NCBI GenBank assembly: GCA_021234155.1 | Contig: JAJEKV010000109.1 | Span: forward strand, 1,964,764 to 2,028,763 | From: Isoetes taiwanensis | Taxonomy: Eukaryota; Streptophyta; Lycopodiopsida; Isoetales; Isoetaceae | Direction of reading: 5' to 3' | DNA: 64,000 nucleotides | Shown: positions 1 through 10,986 of the stretch, one piece after another | Position numbering within the stretch: position 1 is the stretch's first letter | Layout of the letters: each line of letters opens with the position of its first letter | Notes under the pieces: model-generated | Database searches by the model: none | Told to the model about the DNA's origin: nothing | The model's input: only the letters and a program-made list of their open reading frames with translations | Translations under genes and position numbers: made by a program

Positions 1-636
1 TAGTTTAACTAGAGGCCTTGGCTGTGGATTCCACAAGGACAGGTGTATTTACTTATTGCCAAAATATACTTACCATGTGTTACTTAATACTCAGGAAAAC
101 AAGTATGACCTTCATGAGCAAGGTGACAACACCAACAATTAATGGATTAACGAATATTGCAGAAATGGCTCTCCTCAGGCTTAATAGCCTTGATGTTGGG
201 AGTTGTATTTCTTTCATTGAATTTCAAAGAAAAATGCCAAGCTGACATTTGTAGCTTGCGCACAACAAAAAAGCTACAATATGAAAATATGCCATATCTG
301 GCCACATTTGCAAAAACGGATTTACAAAAAGGAATTTGTCTCGCAGGACTGTATTGGCAAGAAAAAGACATTATCAAGCCTGTGCTCTAGGCCCTGCACA
401 CGAATCATGTCATGAGATGCTCTTGCAGATATGACAAGAACAACAACGTTAAAAACTATGCTGTAAGTACACTATTTTGATAGTATGTTTCCTGAACAAA
501 GAGTAATGAGATAAGATATAGAGGGTAGGGCCTTTGTGTTGCAGCAAGGCCCTACTCCCCTTGCTGTAACAAAAGTAGCTAGTTTCAAAAAAAAAAAAAG
601 GTAGCTAGTTTATCTACTACTAATCTAGCTTTGAAA

Positions 637-800
637 GAATAGAATAGAATAGAATAAATTTTTTAACGTCCACGGAGACCAATAGGTCATGGGACCCATA
701 CAATGGGCTAGTACAATCATTACTACTAGGATTAAAAAACCCCTGCCTCGAAAGGTTTTCAAGGGAAAAACCTTTGTAGAAAAAGCCCCCCTGATAAACG
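637..800 (-). mobile_element. LINE 3'-end fragment with (AGAAT)n tail
   Basis: This segment matches the 3' end of the LINE at 9038-10544. The two share the block TTTTAACGTCCACGGAG, a run ending in AAAAACC, and GGAAAAACC(C/T)TTGTAG. Read on the minus strand it ends in a pentanucleotide tandem repeat (rc of agaatagaatagaat), where the 9038 copy ends in GGAA units. A 5'-truncated fragment with a short tandem-repeat tail fits target-primed reverse transcription. The right border is approximate. Confidence 0.7.
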
Positions 801-1594
801 AAAAGAGGGAGGATTTTTTTATTAAGATTGACTAAATATTGTCCAATGCTGCATTAAGATTAGTGATTGTCCAATGGTGGAAAAGTGGTAAGGAAAACAT
901 ATACTTCTTCTGAGATTTGATAAAATAATGGATATGACTTCCACAAATTTCCAGGAAAGGGTTTTTGTAATGGTCTCACCATAGAAACTACATATCTGGA
1001 ACTTTTTCATACATTGCTAGGAAACTTAACTTGGAATAATGCATGCCAAAAGGCAAAATATGGCATGCACTGATAAAAAATACTTTATTCTTTGGACCAT
1101 GTATGGCCATGTTTTTTAAAAGAAAAGGAAAAAATGTATTTGTTTTGATATGTAACAGATTAGGGTTTCCAAACTCTAAACTGATGACCTACACTTACAT
1201 ATTTGCAGCTACTGTGATATATGTGGTGCTGCATTCCAGCACAGATACTGTGGTACATGAACTCTCCAATGATGACTGTGGCAGCTACTAAGATGCAAAT
1301 GGCAACATGGTATATCGACCTTGGCATGACCCTGAAAATCCTGATTCTGAATGCTTTGGGAATAATGGAAGTGGAAATGTTAATCTGAGAGCAATACACA
1401 AAGTGCCGAGACAGGTCATGACAAAAACGAACTGGGCATTGGCACAAATGATGCAAAACATGATGGATGTATTACAAAAGAAGCCGAGCAAGGCATGCAA
1501 AACCAAGCACATCAGGTTTTCTGCTTTTGAAATTATTTCTATTGAAATGTGATATGGAGCAAGCACGGGGGAGTGGTCCACGGCGAATGGGTTA

Positions 1595-1714
1595 TTGGAA
1601 TATGGCAAAAATCATGGAAAATATTATTTAAATGTTATTCCTAAAGGTCGTCCATTGGAATATGGCAAAAATCGTGGAAAATATTTTTTAAATGTTATTC
1701 CTAAAGGTCGCCTA
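1595..1714. repeat. 60-bp tandem duplication
   Basis: Two adjacent 60-bp units both start ttggaatatggcaaaaatc and end near cctaaaggtcg, with only a few substitutions. No coding function is evident. Confidence 0.85.
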
Positions 1715-2089
1715 GTAATATAAAGGGGCTGGGCTATAACATCAAAATCAAGGGAAACGTCTAGCATGGTTATAAGAACTATTGATATTTATGGAAGGGT
1801 CGAGGCATTATCATTGGGATGATTATTAGTTGAGGGAGCAGCCCATAGAAAATATTCCATATGATAAGTCATGTAATATAATTAAAGGCAAGGAATTATT
1901 TTGATATAAAAGGCAACTGCCTGCTAAAAAAGGCTAAAGTCGTGGAGAGATCTATAAATAGAACCTAAAATTCAGTTAGAGATATCTCCACAACGGGAGC
2001 TCCGATTGAGGCGACTGTTACCTCTTTGGAACCAGCTCAGAGTCTAGTTTCTGGATTATGTTGGCATATCTTATAATTCATCCATATGG

Positions 2090-2119
2090 GGGTGTAAATT
2101 TGATAGTGGTACCCCAAAA
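2090..2119 (+). repeat. Left TIR of transposon 1
   Basis: These 30 bp starting GGGTGTAAATTTG are the exact reverse complement of 8721-8750. Just inside, 2134-2158 holds tandem GCTTTAAGTGCTTTAGGTGC-type motifs. Confidence 0.9.
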
Positions 2120-2297
2120 GCACTGTCCGGACACTTGCTTTAAGTGCTTTAGGTGCTTATTCCTCGATCAAAATTTAGAGTAACGAATTATGAGGTTGTT
2201 ATTCCAGAAATAGCAATCCTCTTCCGAGGAGGAAGGGATCGATGACATGGATTGATTCTTTGGGCGGGGGAATTGATTTCTTAGTTGATTCTACCGG

Positions 2298-5200
2298 ATG
2301 GCGGGATTTCTTGGATGGCGGGAATTTGTATCAGTTCTTGCTATCATTCTTCAATTCCGGAATAAACTAGTTCATTTCAATTGCAATTCTGACAAATTAG
2401 AATTGCAATTCCTTGATCATATCAATTTCATGGCAAGTTCTCCTGAAAGCATTGATTCTGCTAAACGAAGAATTTACTTGGAGCTAGAATCCAGGAGAAA
2501 ACGAGAATCCAGAAAGAGGATTAGAGAATTGGAGAAGGAGAACATTGCACCTTTAGTACAGAAGAGAAAAGAACGTTCTCTGAGTCAAAGAAGACAACAG
2601 GAACTTTCAAAAGAGTTAGAGGATTCTTTTTTTCACATTGTAAGGAATTGTGCTGATGATGATTCAAAAGGAAGAGTAGCACACAGTTTTTTAAAAAGGA
2701 TCAAACATTTACCACATGTTACTATAGCAGATCCCAAGGAATTTCATGTGATGAAAGATATGATTTCCAATGTGAGAGAAACCATGCAGGCACAAAATTT
2801 CAAAGAAGTACTGATGTACTCCAAGCAAGGAAGACTACCCTCCAAATGGCAGCTTCCACAGTTAGAGGGACTAATCAGAGAGCAATTTCAAGGCTTCTTT
2901 CAATTCCCAAGAAAACTGTAGCCCAGGCATTTAGAAGACGAATATGTGCAGAGTTTGATGCTGGTCCATGGTCAATGCATGCAAGGAAGAAGAGATTTGA
3001 TGCACTTTCCCGGAAGAGATAAGTGTTGTGAGAAGGTTTTGGCATGAGAATACACGAGTTTCACCTTATAAAAAACATGTTAGAAAGCATGTAACTGAGA
3101 GTGGTGAGAAAATTGATCATCCAATACATTTGCTAGAAGTGACACAGGTATTCCTTGAACCATTTATTTGTTATTCTCATGTTTTTTTAGTTTCTATATT
3201 TCTTACATGGTTCTGAAATCTATTTTTTTTTTTCTTTTTTTGTTCAGGCCAGCAACTATACCTTGCTTTTGAAAAGGAACATCCCGATATGAAGATATCC
3301 CAAATAGACTTTTGAAAGATTGAAACCAAGCTATATTAGGAGGCTTCAAGAAAGAGAAACATGTTGTTGCCAATACCATCTCATCTTGAGTTTGCCATGC
3401 AAGCCATAAATAACATGAGGACTGATCCTTATGGTGTACACAAAGATTGCAAGTGTAAGTGCGAATTTGTGGTTCGGGTCCAACATGTATTGCTAAAGAA
3501 AACACAATCAAATCAACTAGTGATTATTGGAGACAAATTGTGTCGCTTAAGGATGAGAATGATGAATGGCACAAGCATGCATGTCTAATGCGCACTGTAC
3601 AAAGTGTGGTTTGAAGAGGCAAGTGTGGTTTCCTTGCAATTTCCAGTTTGATTGCCTTGATTTTAACATATTTGATTGCTTTATATAGGCCGCCAACATG
3701 CCCCGTAGAGAAGGTTAAGAATAATAAGCAGGATGTTAATTGGAAAGTGTTTGAACAGTAAAAGTAGTTTAGATTTTACCGAGTTGGGTGTGTGTTAGTG
3801 TAGAGGTAAATTAAAGCTTTATCCTCTTCTCGCAAAGAAGAAGTACGTAACAAGAAAACTAGGGCTGGCAAGAAACCTTCAAAGGTTACAAGATTGGCAT
3901 ACAAATCAGGTTCTCCTTTTGAATTCCATCAAGATGCAACTAAAACTCAAGACATTTGTTCCACATAATTACAGAGCTCATTGGCAAGCAAAACAATTCG
4001 TGCAATGTTTGACAAAGATTTGCAGATGATACTATTGTCTCCGTGATAGATTTTGCAGAGAATTATGGATTTAAAATTCAACAAGAAGCTCAATCCTCGC
4101 CAATCGGCATACCGATCGTGTCTCCATTCTTGTACACATCACTTATAGAAGAATGAGAAAATCGAGGCGTAAGTAAGAAGGCAGAAGGAAGAAGATGACA
4201 AAGAGATTAAAAAAGAAAAATGCTTTGCAAAAAGAAAAGAAAAAAAAAACTCATTGAAAGGAATTGTGAAGGAGACTCACTTCTATATCGCTGATGACAA
4301 AACTCATGATACCGAAGTTTGTCCAAAGATTGTCTCCATAATCATGCAGATTGGCTAAAATCTATGGGAATTAACTATAACAAACATGTTTTCTGGAGTG
4401 ATGGTCGTTTCTTCACAGTTTAAGTCTGCAAGACCATTTTACTTCCTTGGTAGGTTTCACAAACATCTTCAAAAGGATATTCTCTGGAATTTTTTTGCTA
4501 GCTCACATGGAAAAGGTGAGCATGATGGTGCTGGAGCTGTCATCAAGAGGATTCTAACAAAGGAACAGATGAAATATGATGGAAAGAAATTGCAGTGTGC
4601 AAAGGAGGTGGTTGCATTTCTTAGGTGGTACTTCAACAACAATCCCAATCGATAATGACATAACAAGGTATATTTTATCGGGTTTTCCTCCTCAAGATAC
4701 TAAGCACTTAAGCACTTAAAGCACTTAAGCACTTAAAGCACTTAAGCACTTAGAAATTAAGGGCATGAATATATAAATTGTTTGTGTTTGTGGTTGTTAA
4801 TGGGCTACTCTATTATGTAAAACATGATATTTCCCAGCCCTAAATCAAGATTGTCTTCTTTTTTTATTTTTTGATATGGATATTCTTCAACTGTTTCAGC
4901 ACTGAAAGCACTTACAGCACTAAGCACTTGTGCAGGTACTTCTGGGAAATTGATCCCTCAAAAATAGATAGATCTGAGAGATTTGACTGTCACACTTTGA
5001 AAGGAACTACACAACTCCATTGCATAAGACCATGTGACAAGGACAACACTCTAAAGGTAGCTTATAGACCTCTCTCATGCTTCTGTGAGAATTGTGTTCA
5101 ATTCCAATGGGACTCCCCGCACTACCTAAGTCACGCATTGGTGGTTGGGAAACCACTTGAACTAAAACTCAAGGAGATTAAAGCAACTAATGATGCTAAT

Positions 5201-5400
5201 AAAGCATCGATGAAGACTTGCGATAGAAGTAGAAGATGAACATGAAGAAGAGGAAGATGAGGAAGACTATGACATAGCTAGTTCTATGGTAGAGGTTGGA
5301 GATAATTTTGTCAATCAATGCAGGAGGAAGGTAATGAAGAGGGGGTTGATTTTTATGTATTGAAGTGCACGTAAAAAGAACACTTTGCTTGAGGATTATG
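2298..5400 (+). pseudogene. Transposase-like gene of transposon 1, frameshifted
   Basis: The reading starts at ATG 2298 or the in-frame ATG at 2430. It opens with a basic, coiled-coil-like N-terminus (SAKRRIYLELESRRKRESRK) and runs open to 2921. Near 2830 the coding frame shifts into a helix-turn-helix-like stretch (AISRLLSIPKKTVAQAFRRR). An intron at about 3149-3254 splits VTQ from QLYLAFEKEHPDMK. Later blocks read RRLQERETCCCQYHLEFA (about 3340-3400), SSQFKSARPFYFLGRF (about 4410), SHGKGEHDGAGAVIKR (about 4500-4550), HTLKGTTQLHCIR and LSCFCENCVQFQWD (4990-5110), and YVDGWGNVFGV (about 5395). I recognise the SDG..SQFK / HGKG.HDGAGA / LKGT..LH / LSCFC order from a widespread transposon-derived eukaryotic family with a probable DDE-type core, but I cannot name the superfamily. 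At least three frame breaks and several stops mean this copy is not functional as read. Confidence 0.65.
4697..4931. repeat. AAGCACTT octamer clusters inside the transposase gene
   Basis: A cluster at 4697-4752 repeats taagcacttaagcacttaaa about seven times. A second cluster at 4905-4930 has three more units. AAGCACTT is the reverse complement of the AAGTGCTT motif repeated beside both TIRs (2134-2158 and 8695-8716). The clusters lie in likely introns between the HGKG block and the LKGT block. They could be internal transposase-binding sites, but that is inference. Confidence 0.8.
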
Positions 5401-6108
5401 TGGATGGATGGGGAAATGTATTTGGAGTTGAATCATTATTGTCTCGGGATATTACTATAAACAGTGGGTGGTCTCAAATTTGAGCTACTTGGATGACCAG
5501 CGTGGCTAGTGTGTGTATAGCCACCTTGTAAGATTAGCTAACTTTGAAATGATTGCGATGAAGAGGATGGTATGTTGTATACTATGGTCAAGACACTTGC
5601 CAACAGATTATATGTAGCCTCCCAAACTCAGCTTAAATTCTATGGTCAAACTTCGGCTTAAATATCGCTCATATGGTATTGACTCAATTATTATTCATAG
5701 TTTGACTATTAAAGCAAAAGCACTCACACAAAAAACATCAATGCAATTGTAACCTGAAAGTCATGTATTTATGTTCCTGTATTACATCAAAATTGTGGCA
5801 TATCTGCCTGTATAACATGTACAAAATTGTGGCATGTCTGCCCGAGTTATATATAAGTCTTCACTATTTCAATATACAACCCAGAACTGCCGCATGAATC
5901 GGGTCTCATCTTAACCTGAATTCAATCAACTTCCGTGATTCTATCCGTGGTCCCAAGTATGAAAGGTCTCCCTTAACCATTGTAGCTGACCTTTGCAATA
6001 TTGTTTTACCATTTCAGTGGTTTCCTTTCCCAATTCAAACTCTGACATTGTTTCTAGAATTCTGAGAGCATCCTCTCTCAGGTAATCGATCCGCCTACAA
6101 TGATCCTT
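5401..6108. other. Convergent intergenic region of transposon 1
   Basis: This lies between the 3' ends of the two convergent genes. I see no gene, only AT-rich sequence with a repeated phrase (aaattgtggcatatctgcc near 5795 and aaattgtggcatgtctgcc near 5825). The 5' part may hold the last transposase codons. Confidence 0.5.
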
Positions 6109-8532
6109 TTAGAATGTTAGAGAAATCATCAACCATTGCCACATCCTTAAGTAATCGGGGCAGAATTGGTCCAATACATAATCATCTGCATCCAAATTAA
6201 AGCCTGGAATCAAAAGAGATGTGAAAGGTGGAGAGGCAAATGTTTTATGAATGCTATCATCCAACAATATGCAATTGCCCTCATATTGTGGGTATTCACT
6301 AAAAACTGCAGATAAAGGTTTTAAGTACAATGGTTTTTCAGATCGGATGGGCCACTTGAAAGGCATCTCTAAGCAATGGGTCTGATCCCAAATAAATACA
6401 AAGTCATGCCTAATAACCGGTGCTATGACATCCACAACTTCATTTACATTAACCTTGTTCATGGATGACCAAATTGCTATGTCAAAGTGTGCCATTGTTT
6501 TCTTGAAAATTCCCGCAGCATGAGGCCTTAAAACAACCAATTTCTTGCTTGTTTTGTAATCCACAATCTATTTGTCCACACGCATGCGATTGTTCCCTCT
6601 TGTATGTACTCACTAGAACACCATTCACATCTAAAATAAGAAGTTTCCTCTTCAAAGAGGACTTTGCTGTACACCTATCATTCAAAAAATAAAAAGTAAA
6701 CACCAACTCAAGCACAAACACAAACAGAAATTTAAAATACTAAATTAATAATAACCTGTCAACATTTTGATCAACCATTTGTTCAACATTTTGGTCTTGA
6801 AATACAATTGTACCTGAACATTCAAACATCTATAGTTAAATCAAAGATTTTATAGACAAATCTGAATTGCCTCTTAAAACCTCCATAATTGCATTCATTT
6901 TGGTACCTGTGTCTTCCTTTTCTAGTACTTCCTTTTCTGGCCCTTCCTTTTCTGTTTCTGCCTTTTCTAGTTCTTCATTTTCTGTAATTGTTTCAACCTC
7001 AACTTCTTTTACAGATTCCAGCTCATTTGCCAATGCCCTCCTTCTAAAATTGTACTTCCTGCCTTCTTGACCTGTGTTCTTTGCCTTTTTAATGTTTTTT
7101 CCCTTCTTTGTTGCAACCTCTCCATCTTTCCTTTTCCTTTTTTGTTGGTTTCTTCTCTTTTCAAGGGGTAATTTGTACATCCTTACTACATCCTACACCA
7201 TCCCTGTTCAACAACAGGTTTCATCCTCGCTCACTTGCATATCCTTCATGGATGCTTTTCTAGCCCTTTGCCTTAACCGCTTTTTTAGGACTACACAATG
7301 CATCTTTCAAAGACTTTTTCAATTCCGTATAAGGTGGCACATAGTCTTGATGAGCGTAAGAGGACCTACCAATTGAATCAAGTTGATTTGTAGGTATATC
7401 TACTGTAGGCATATCAACTATTTTATTTACTTCTGCTGCTGTCACATGCATGCCAAGCTCAAGAAATAAATCTGGATGAATTACACCCCCACATACCTTG
7501 CATTTACCTTCCTTCAACAAGGCTGCACAAAGCCACATGGTACTCATGATCACAACTTAAAATCAAAGACAATTTGTACCTATCATGAAAAAAGTAGGCC
7601 ACAAGCACGTTAAGCACCAAAGTTGCGTGATTCCCGGTAGTCTTCTCACGATAGTGTTGATCTTTGAATGGATTAAAACTTATATTCTTCAATTACGTAA
7701 GATTACAAAGATTAGCTCGAAGTTCTGAAATTACGGCCTCTTTCTCTTTGATCTCACATTCCAAGGTATTCTTCCTCGAAATGCCCCCTTCGTAGACTGG
7801 AGACTTGAAAAGGTTTTTAACTTCGATTCATAAATATGTCTCCATTTGTAGTGTCATCTCCAATTCCTTCCTCGGATCAGATTCCTCCATGAACTCGGAT
7901 ATTTGTGGTCTTCAAAGCCTCAACTTTCTTCATGCTCTCTTCAAGTTCCACAATTGAATTTTTCATTAGACTTAGCCTCTGCTGACTAAACTAACCTCAA
8001 TTTCATGCACCTCTTCTAACATGCTTGCCCTTTCATTCTCAAGCTTATTTACTGACTTCCTTAATCAATTCAAAGTTCTCTTTTAAAGCAGAGTGGTCTA
8101 ATTTTGAACTTTCTAAGCAAGTAACTTTGCTAGAAGTGGCAACTTGACATCCTTTCCTCTACTAGACCTGCAATTTCTATACTTCATAACTTGAGCCCCA
8201 AAAGAGGCCCAATTGATCTTGTGCTTTCTGGGTTTGAAATGGCAAGATATCACAATTTTCCCATGCAAAAGCATAAGCCACCTTTCTTTCTCACTTCATT
8301 GTTTGGCATAGTTTCCTTCCGATATAATTTTTTCAACAATCATCCAATTTTTCTGGCCGAGGCTGGATCATGGAAACTTTCATCTTATTGCTTGGGCCTT
8401 CTTGCCAAACCGAGGCCCATTGTGCATCTGTTACATTATCTTCCAACCATTTTACTTTTAAAAGCGGTGCAATCCTTCACCGAAAAGTCCATGAATGTCT
8501 ATGAAATCTTGCTCGGTCACCGCTTCGGCCAT
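6109..8532 (-). pseudogene. FCP1-like (HAD) phosphatase-domain passenger gene, frameshifted
   Basis: A plausible start at 8532 reads MAEAVTEQDFIDIHGLFGEG. It is followed by broken frames, then a coiled-coil-like section near 7950-8060 (SVNKLENERASMLEEVHEIE). Next comes a conserved block at 7692-7260 (FNPFKDQHYREKTTGNHATL, CKVCGGVIHPDLF), a Lys/Glu-rich linker (7180-6840) and the FCP1 domain (6660-6130). The domain shows KRKLLILDVNGVLV (DxN in place of the catalytic DxDxT), then after a frameshift near 6570 LRPHAAGIFKKTMAHFDIAI, WSSMNKVNVNEVVD, RHDFVFIWDQTHC, KPLYLKPL and NCILLDDSIHK. These are the normal motif order of plant FCP1-like HAD proteins, whose founding members dephosphorylate the RNA polymerase II tail. 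Asn in place of the second Asp suggests weak or no phosphatase activity. The gene lies between the TIRs and converges on the transposase, so it is a passenger or accessory gene. Confidence 0.7.
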
Positions 8533-8720
8533 TGTAAATTGAACGGATCAAAGGATTGTGTGACGGAATTGGTGATCAAGGAAGAGGATTCGGAAACAGG
8601 GGATTCGAAATTGGGGCAGAATAAAGAAAGGGCGCGCGGGAAACGAGGCAAATGATGTCCTCCGAAAAAAAAACCGATTTTTTCAATTTAGGTGCTTTAA
8701 GTGCTTGGTGCTTTCGCGCA

Positions 8721-8750
8721 TTTTGGGGTACCACTATCAAATTTACACCC
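8721..8750 (-). repeat. Right TIR of transposon 1
   Basis: Exact reverse complement of 2090-2119, followed directly by the ATGG duplication at 8751-8754. Inside it, 8695-8716 carries tandem GGTGCTTTAAGTGCTTGGTG. Confidence 0.9.
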
Positions 8751-9037
8751 ATGGGGGAGTAATAGCCAAAAATGTAACAAGGGGTCACAAATTACTGCTA
8801 CATCTGTGTGGGCAACACTAAAGTCCATTTGAAATTCAAATGTTCACACGTGCCCCAAGGGGAAAAATTGATTTTGAATTTAAATTTTCCCCCCATAGTC
8901 CCATACCCACGATTTTGAACCCATATTGGCTCATCAATCTTGCCTTTCTTTGTCTACCATTGGGGAAGCTCTAGATGGCGCTATTCTCTCCCAAGGTTAG
9001 TACTTTGCGAAAGTTTGTAATTTTAGATAGCCGCAAA

Positions 9038-10544
9038 GGAAGGAAGGAAGGAAGGAAGGAAGTATATTTTAACGTCCACGGAGGCCAACTGGCCTATGAG
9101 ACGGTTTTACAATATAGCGGAAAGTTTCCAAACACAAAAGAAAACCACAGAAACCCTGTACAATGTGTCTCTACTACTGGGATGAAAAAACCCCCCATGT
9201 GGGAGGAAAAACCCTTGTAGTAGGCGTTGAGAGGCCCTATTTGGGCGCTCAAATTCCCCGTGCTGTGAGGGACTCCCTGACAGTGGAGACTTGCAGAATG
9301 TAGGACGCAAGACGTGCCACCATTGGGCGAAGCGGCCAGCTTGATGAATTGCTATCTCGCAGCATCCGAGATCGGCATGAGCTGCTTCGGATGTGTGCAT
9401 ATCTTTGGGCATACCAGAGCATGGTGTTCATCTTCTACTATCCGCATGTGACAAAGACTGCATAATCTCTCATGCCGGGGGATTCCTTGCCCTCCATCCG
9501 CACTCCCAGCCCTCCCACTTCGAGATGGTGGGGCCCTGTCCGTATTGCAGCTATAGCTCTTCGTTTCTTGGTGGAGATGTGTGCCTTCAAATACTGGTGG
9601 GGGCCGTGTTCAAGCGGCGGATTGACCTGTGTGTGATAGTGCTCTGTTTTGGGCTTTGCAAGAGTGGGCGCATCCCACAGAGAGGCAACAAAGCGCGCAT
9701 TCAAATGCAGCTCCTGCTCTGCGATATTCGACATATCCGTAATGTGTTGATAGTCTATGAACCATCTTGCGAACGATCCCCTACAATGCCCTTGCCATAC
9801 TGTCTTCAGACGTTGCGGCCCTTGTGCCAATAACAGAGCCCGGGGTGGAAGACGTTGTGCATCCATTTCGTCAACCTTATGGAAATACGCAAGGTGCCTG
9901 CGCGATAGCGTATCTGCCGAGGGCCAAAGCCGCCTCATACAAAGAAAATTGGATAAGGCACCGCGGTCCTTGACGCCTAGGGTCAGATATGTCGTCGAAA
10001 GCCTTCTGCACCCTCTCTAGCTTATCCCAAGTACCCTTGCTAATCGCTAGCCCCCAGACATCTACCCCATACAGCAGTACTGGTTCCACGAGTGCTCGGA
10101 ACAGGTGTGCTTTGCGTGCCCAATCGCAGAATTCTATTCTGTAACAGCTATTCTGCATTGCATACATGGCTTTCCATCCCGCAAATAACCCTTCTTTCTA
10201 CTACAAATATCCCATTGCATGTTAGCAGAGAAATCGATTCCCCTATACTTAAAGGTCCTTACAACTTCCATCCTTTGTCCTCTCGTAATAGAAGTCCGGA
10301 ATATCATGTTTGTCGATTGTGATTGGCAACAACTTGGTTTTCTCACCGGTTGATCAACACATTCCTCGCTATGTCACGTAATTGACCGAGAGCATCCAAA
10401 TGTTCCTCGATACTCCTCGGTCTGTATGGGATAATAAGCCCGGATCGTCCGCGCATAGATCAACTGCTTTTATCAGATATGCCTCCGGCAACTCAAGGGC
10501 CACCACCTCCATGTTCTTGCATCCAGGTCTCCAACTTGTCAATA
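9038..10544 (-). mobile_element. LINE, 3' portion (RT C-terminus to tail), split by the Helitron
   Basis: Read on the minus strand, the Helitron junction at 10544 is followed by IDKLETWMQEHGGG, then the degraded RT active-site block (LCADDPGLLSHTDRG; the family norm is YADD). After that come FKYRGIDFSANMQWDI, LFRALVEPVLLYGVDVWG and ISKGTWDKLERVQKAF, which are thumb-region motifs of plant non-LTR retrotransposon RT. A cysteine/histidine-bearing C-terminal stretch follows (9438-9560) and the coding region ends at 9249. A 3' UTR and a GGAA-type microsatellite tail (9038-9062) finish the element. Several frameshifts break the ORF. The upstream RT part lies at 55884-56187, beyond the Helitron, and rejoins exactly. 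Confidence 0.85.
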
Positions 10545-10593
10545 TCTTCTTTCTTATTTTGGGAGGGTCTTGGCATTTGTGCCAGCCGCATCT

Positions 10594-10611
10594 AACGCCG
10601 CATGCGGCGTT
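10594..10611. repeat. 18-bp perfect palindrome near Helitron 5' end
   Basis: AACGCCGCATGCGGCGTT is its own reverse complement and lies 49 bp inside the Helitron 5' end. Canonical plant Helitrons are defined by a 3' hairpin, so a strong 5' palindrome is notable. Confidence 0.85.
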
Positions 10612-10986
10612 CCCATCGCCTTCGGCCCTCCCAAGCATCCAAATTTCCCCTGCGTTTTCCGGTTGAGGAAATTAAATCTTCCCCTCTCGCATCCCAGTTG
10701 AAGAAATTAAATGGGGTAAGGAATTCGAATTGGTTGCCAGCATTCAATACGAAATCTAGAGGGAAGGAAGGATGGCAGTATGTCTACGAAATTTGGGTTT
10801 CTTTTCTTCTTGCGCCTCAACAAATCTGCCGTCTCATTGCCATAGGCCGGATTTGCCCATCTCATTGCCGTCTCATTGCAGTAGGCGGATTTCATGGAAG
10901 TTTGATCGAAGCGGTGTAAGCGGATTGAGCTTCTTTGGGATTGTGCAAAAAACTAACTCTTTTTTTCCTTTTGTGTAGCTTGAAGA

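Larger units (their letters stand above)
1..2089. other. Unassigned flank of transposon 1
   Basis: I see no convincing gene here. It holds a LINE 3'-end fragment near 637-800, a 60-bp tandem duplication at 1595-1714 and several open frames below 110 codons with no recognisable domain. The stretch near 1900-2080 has a TATA-like run (ctataaataga) and could be part of an old LTR, but I found no partner copy, primer site or target duplication. The sequence resumes at 8755, because the ATGG duplications at 2086-2089 and 8751-8754 mark one insertion site. Confidence 0.5.
2090..8750. mobile_element. 6.66 kb TIR DNA transposon with FCP1-like passenger
   Basis: The ends are perfect 30-bp inverted repeats (2090-2119 and 8721-8750, starting GGGTGTAAATTTGATAGTGG). 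They are flanked by the 4-bp direct repeat ATGG (2086-2089 and 8751-8754). The interior has two convergent decayed genes: a transposase-like gene on the plus strand (about 2298-5400) and a gene with an FCP1-like domain on the minus strand (8532-6109). Tandem AAGTGCTT-type octamers lie just inside both ends and in an intron. A 4-bp duplication excludes hAT (8 bp), Mutator (about 9 bp) and piggyBac (TTAA). A Sola2-type element is possible, but that assignment is a guess. Confidence 0.85.
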
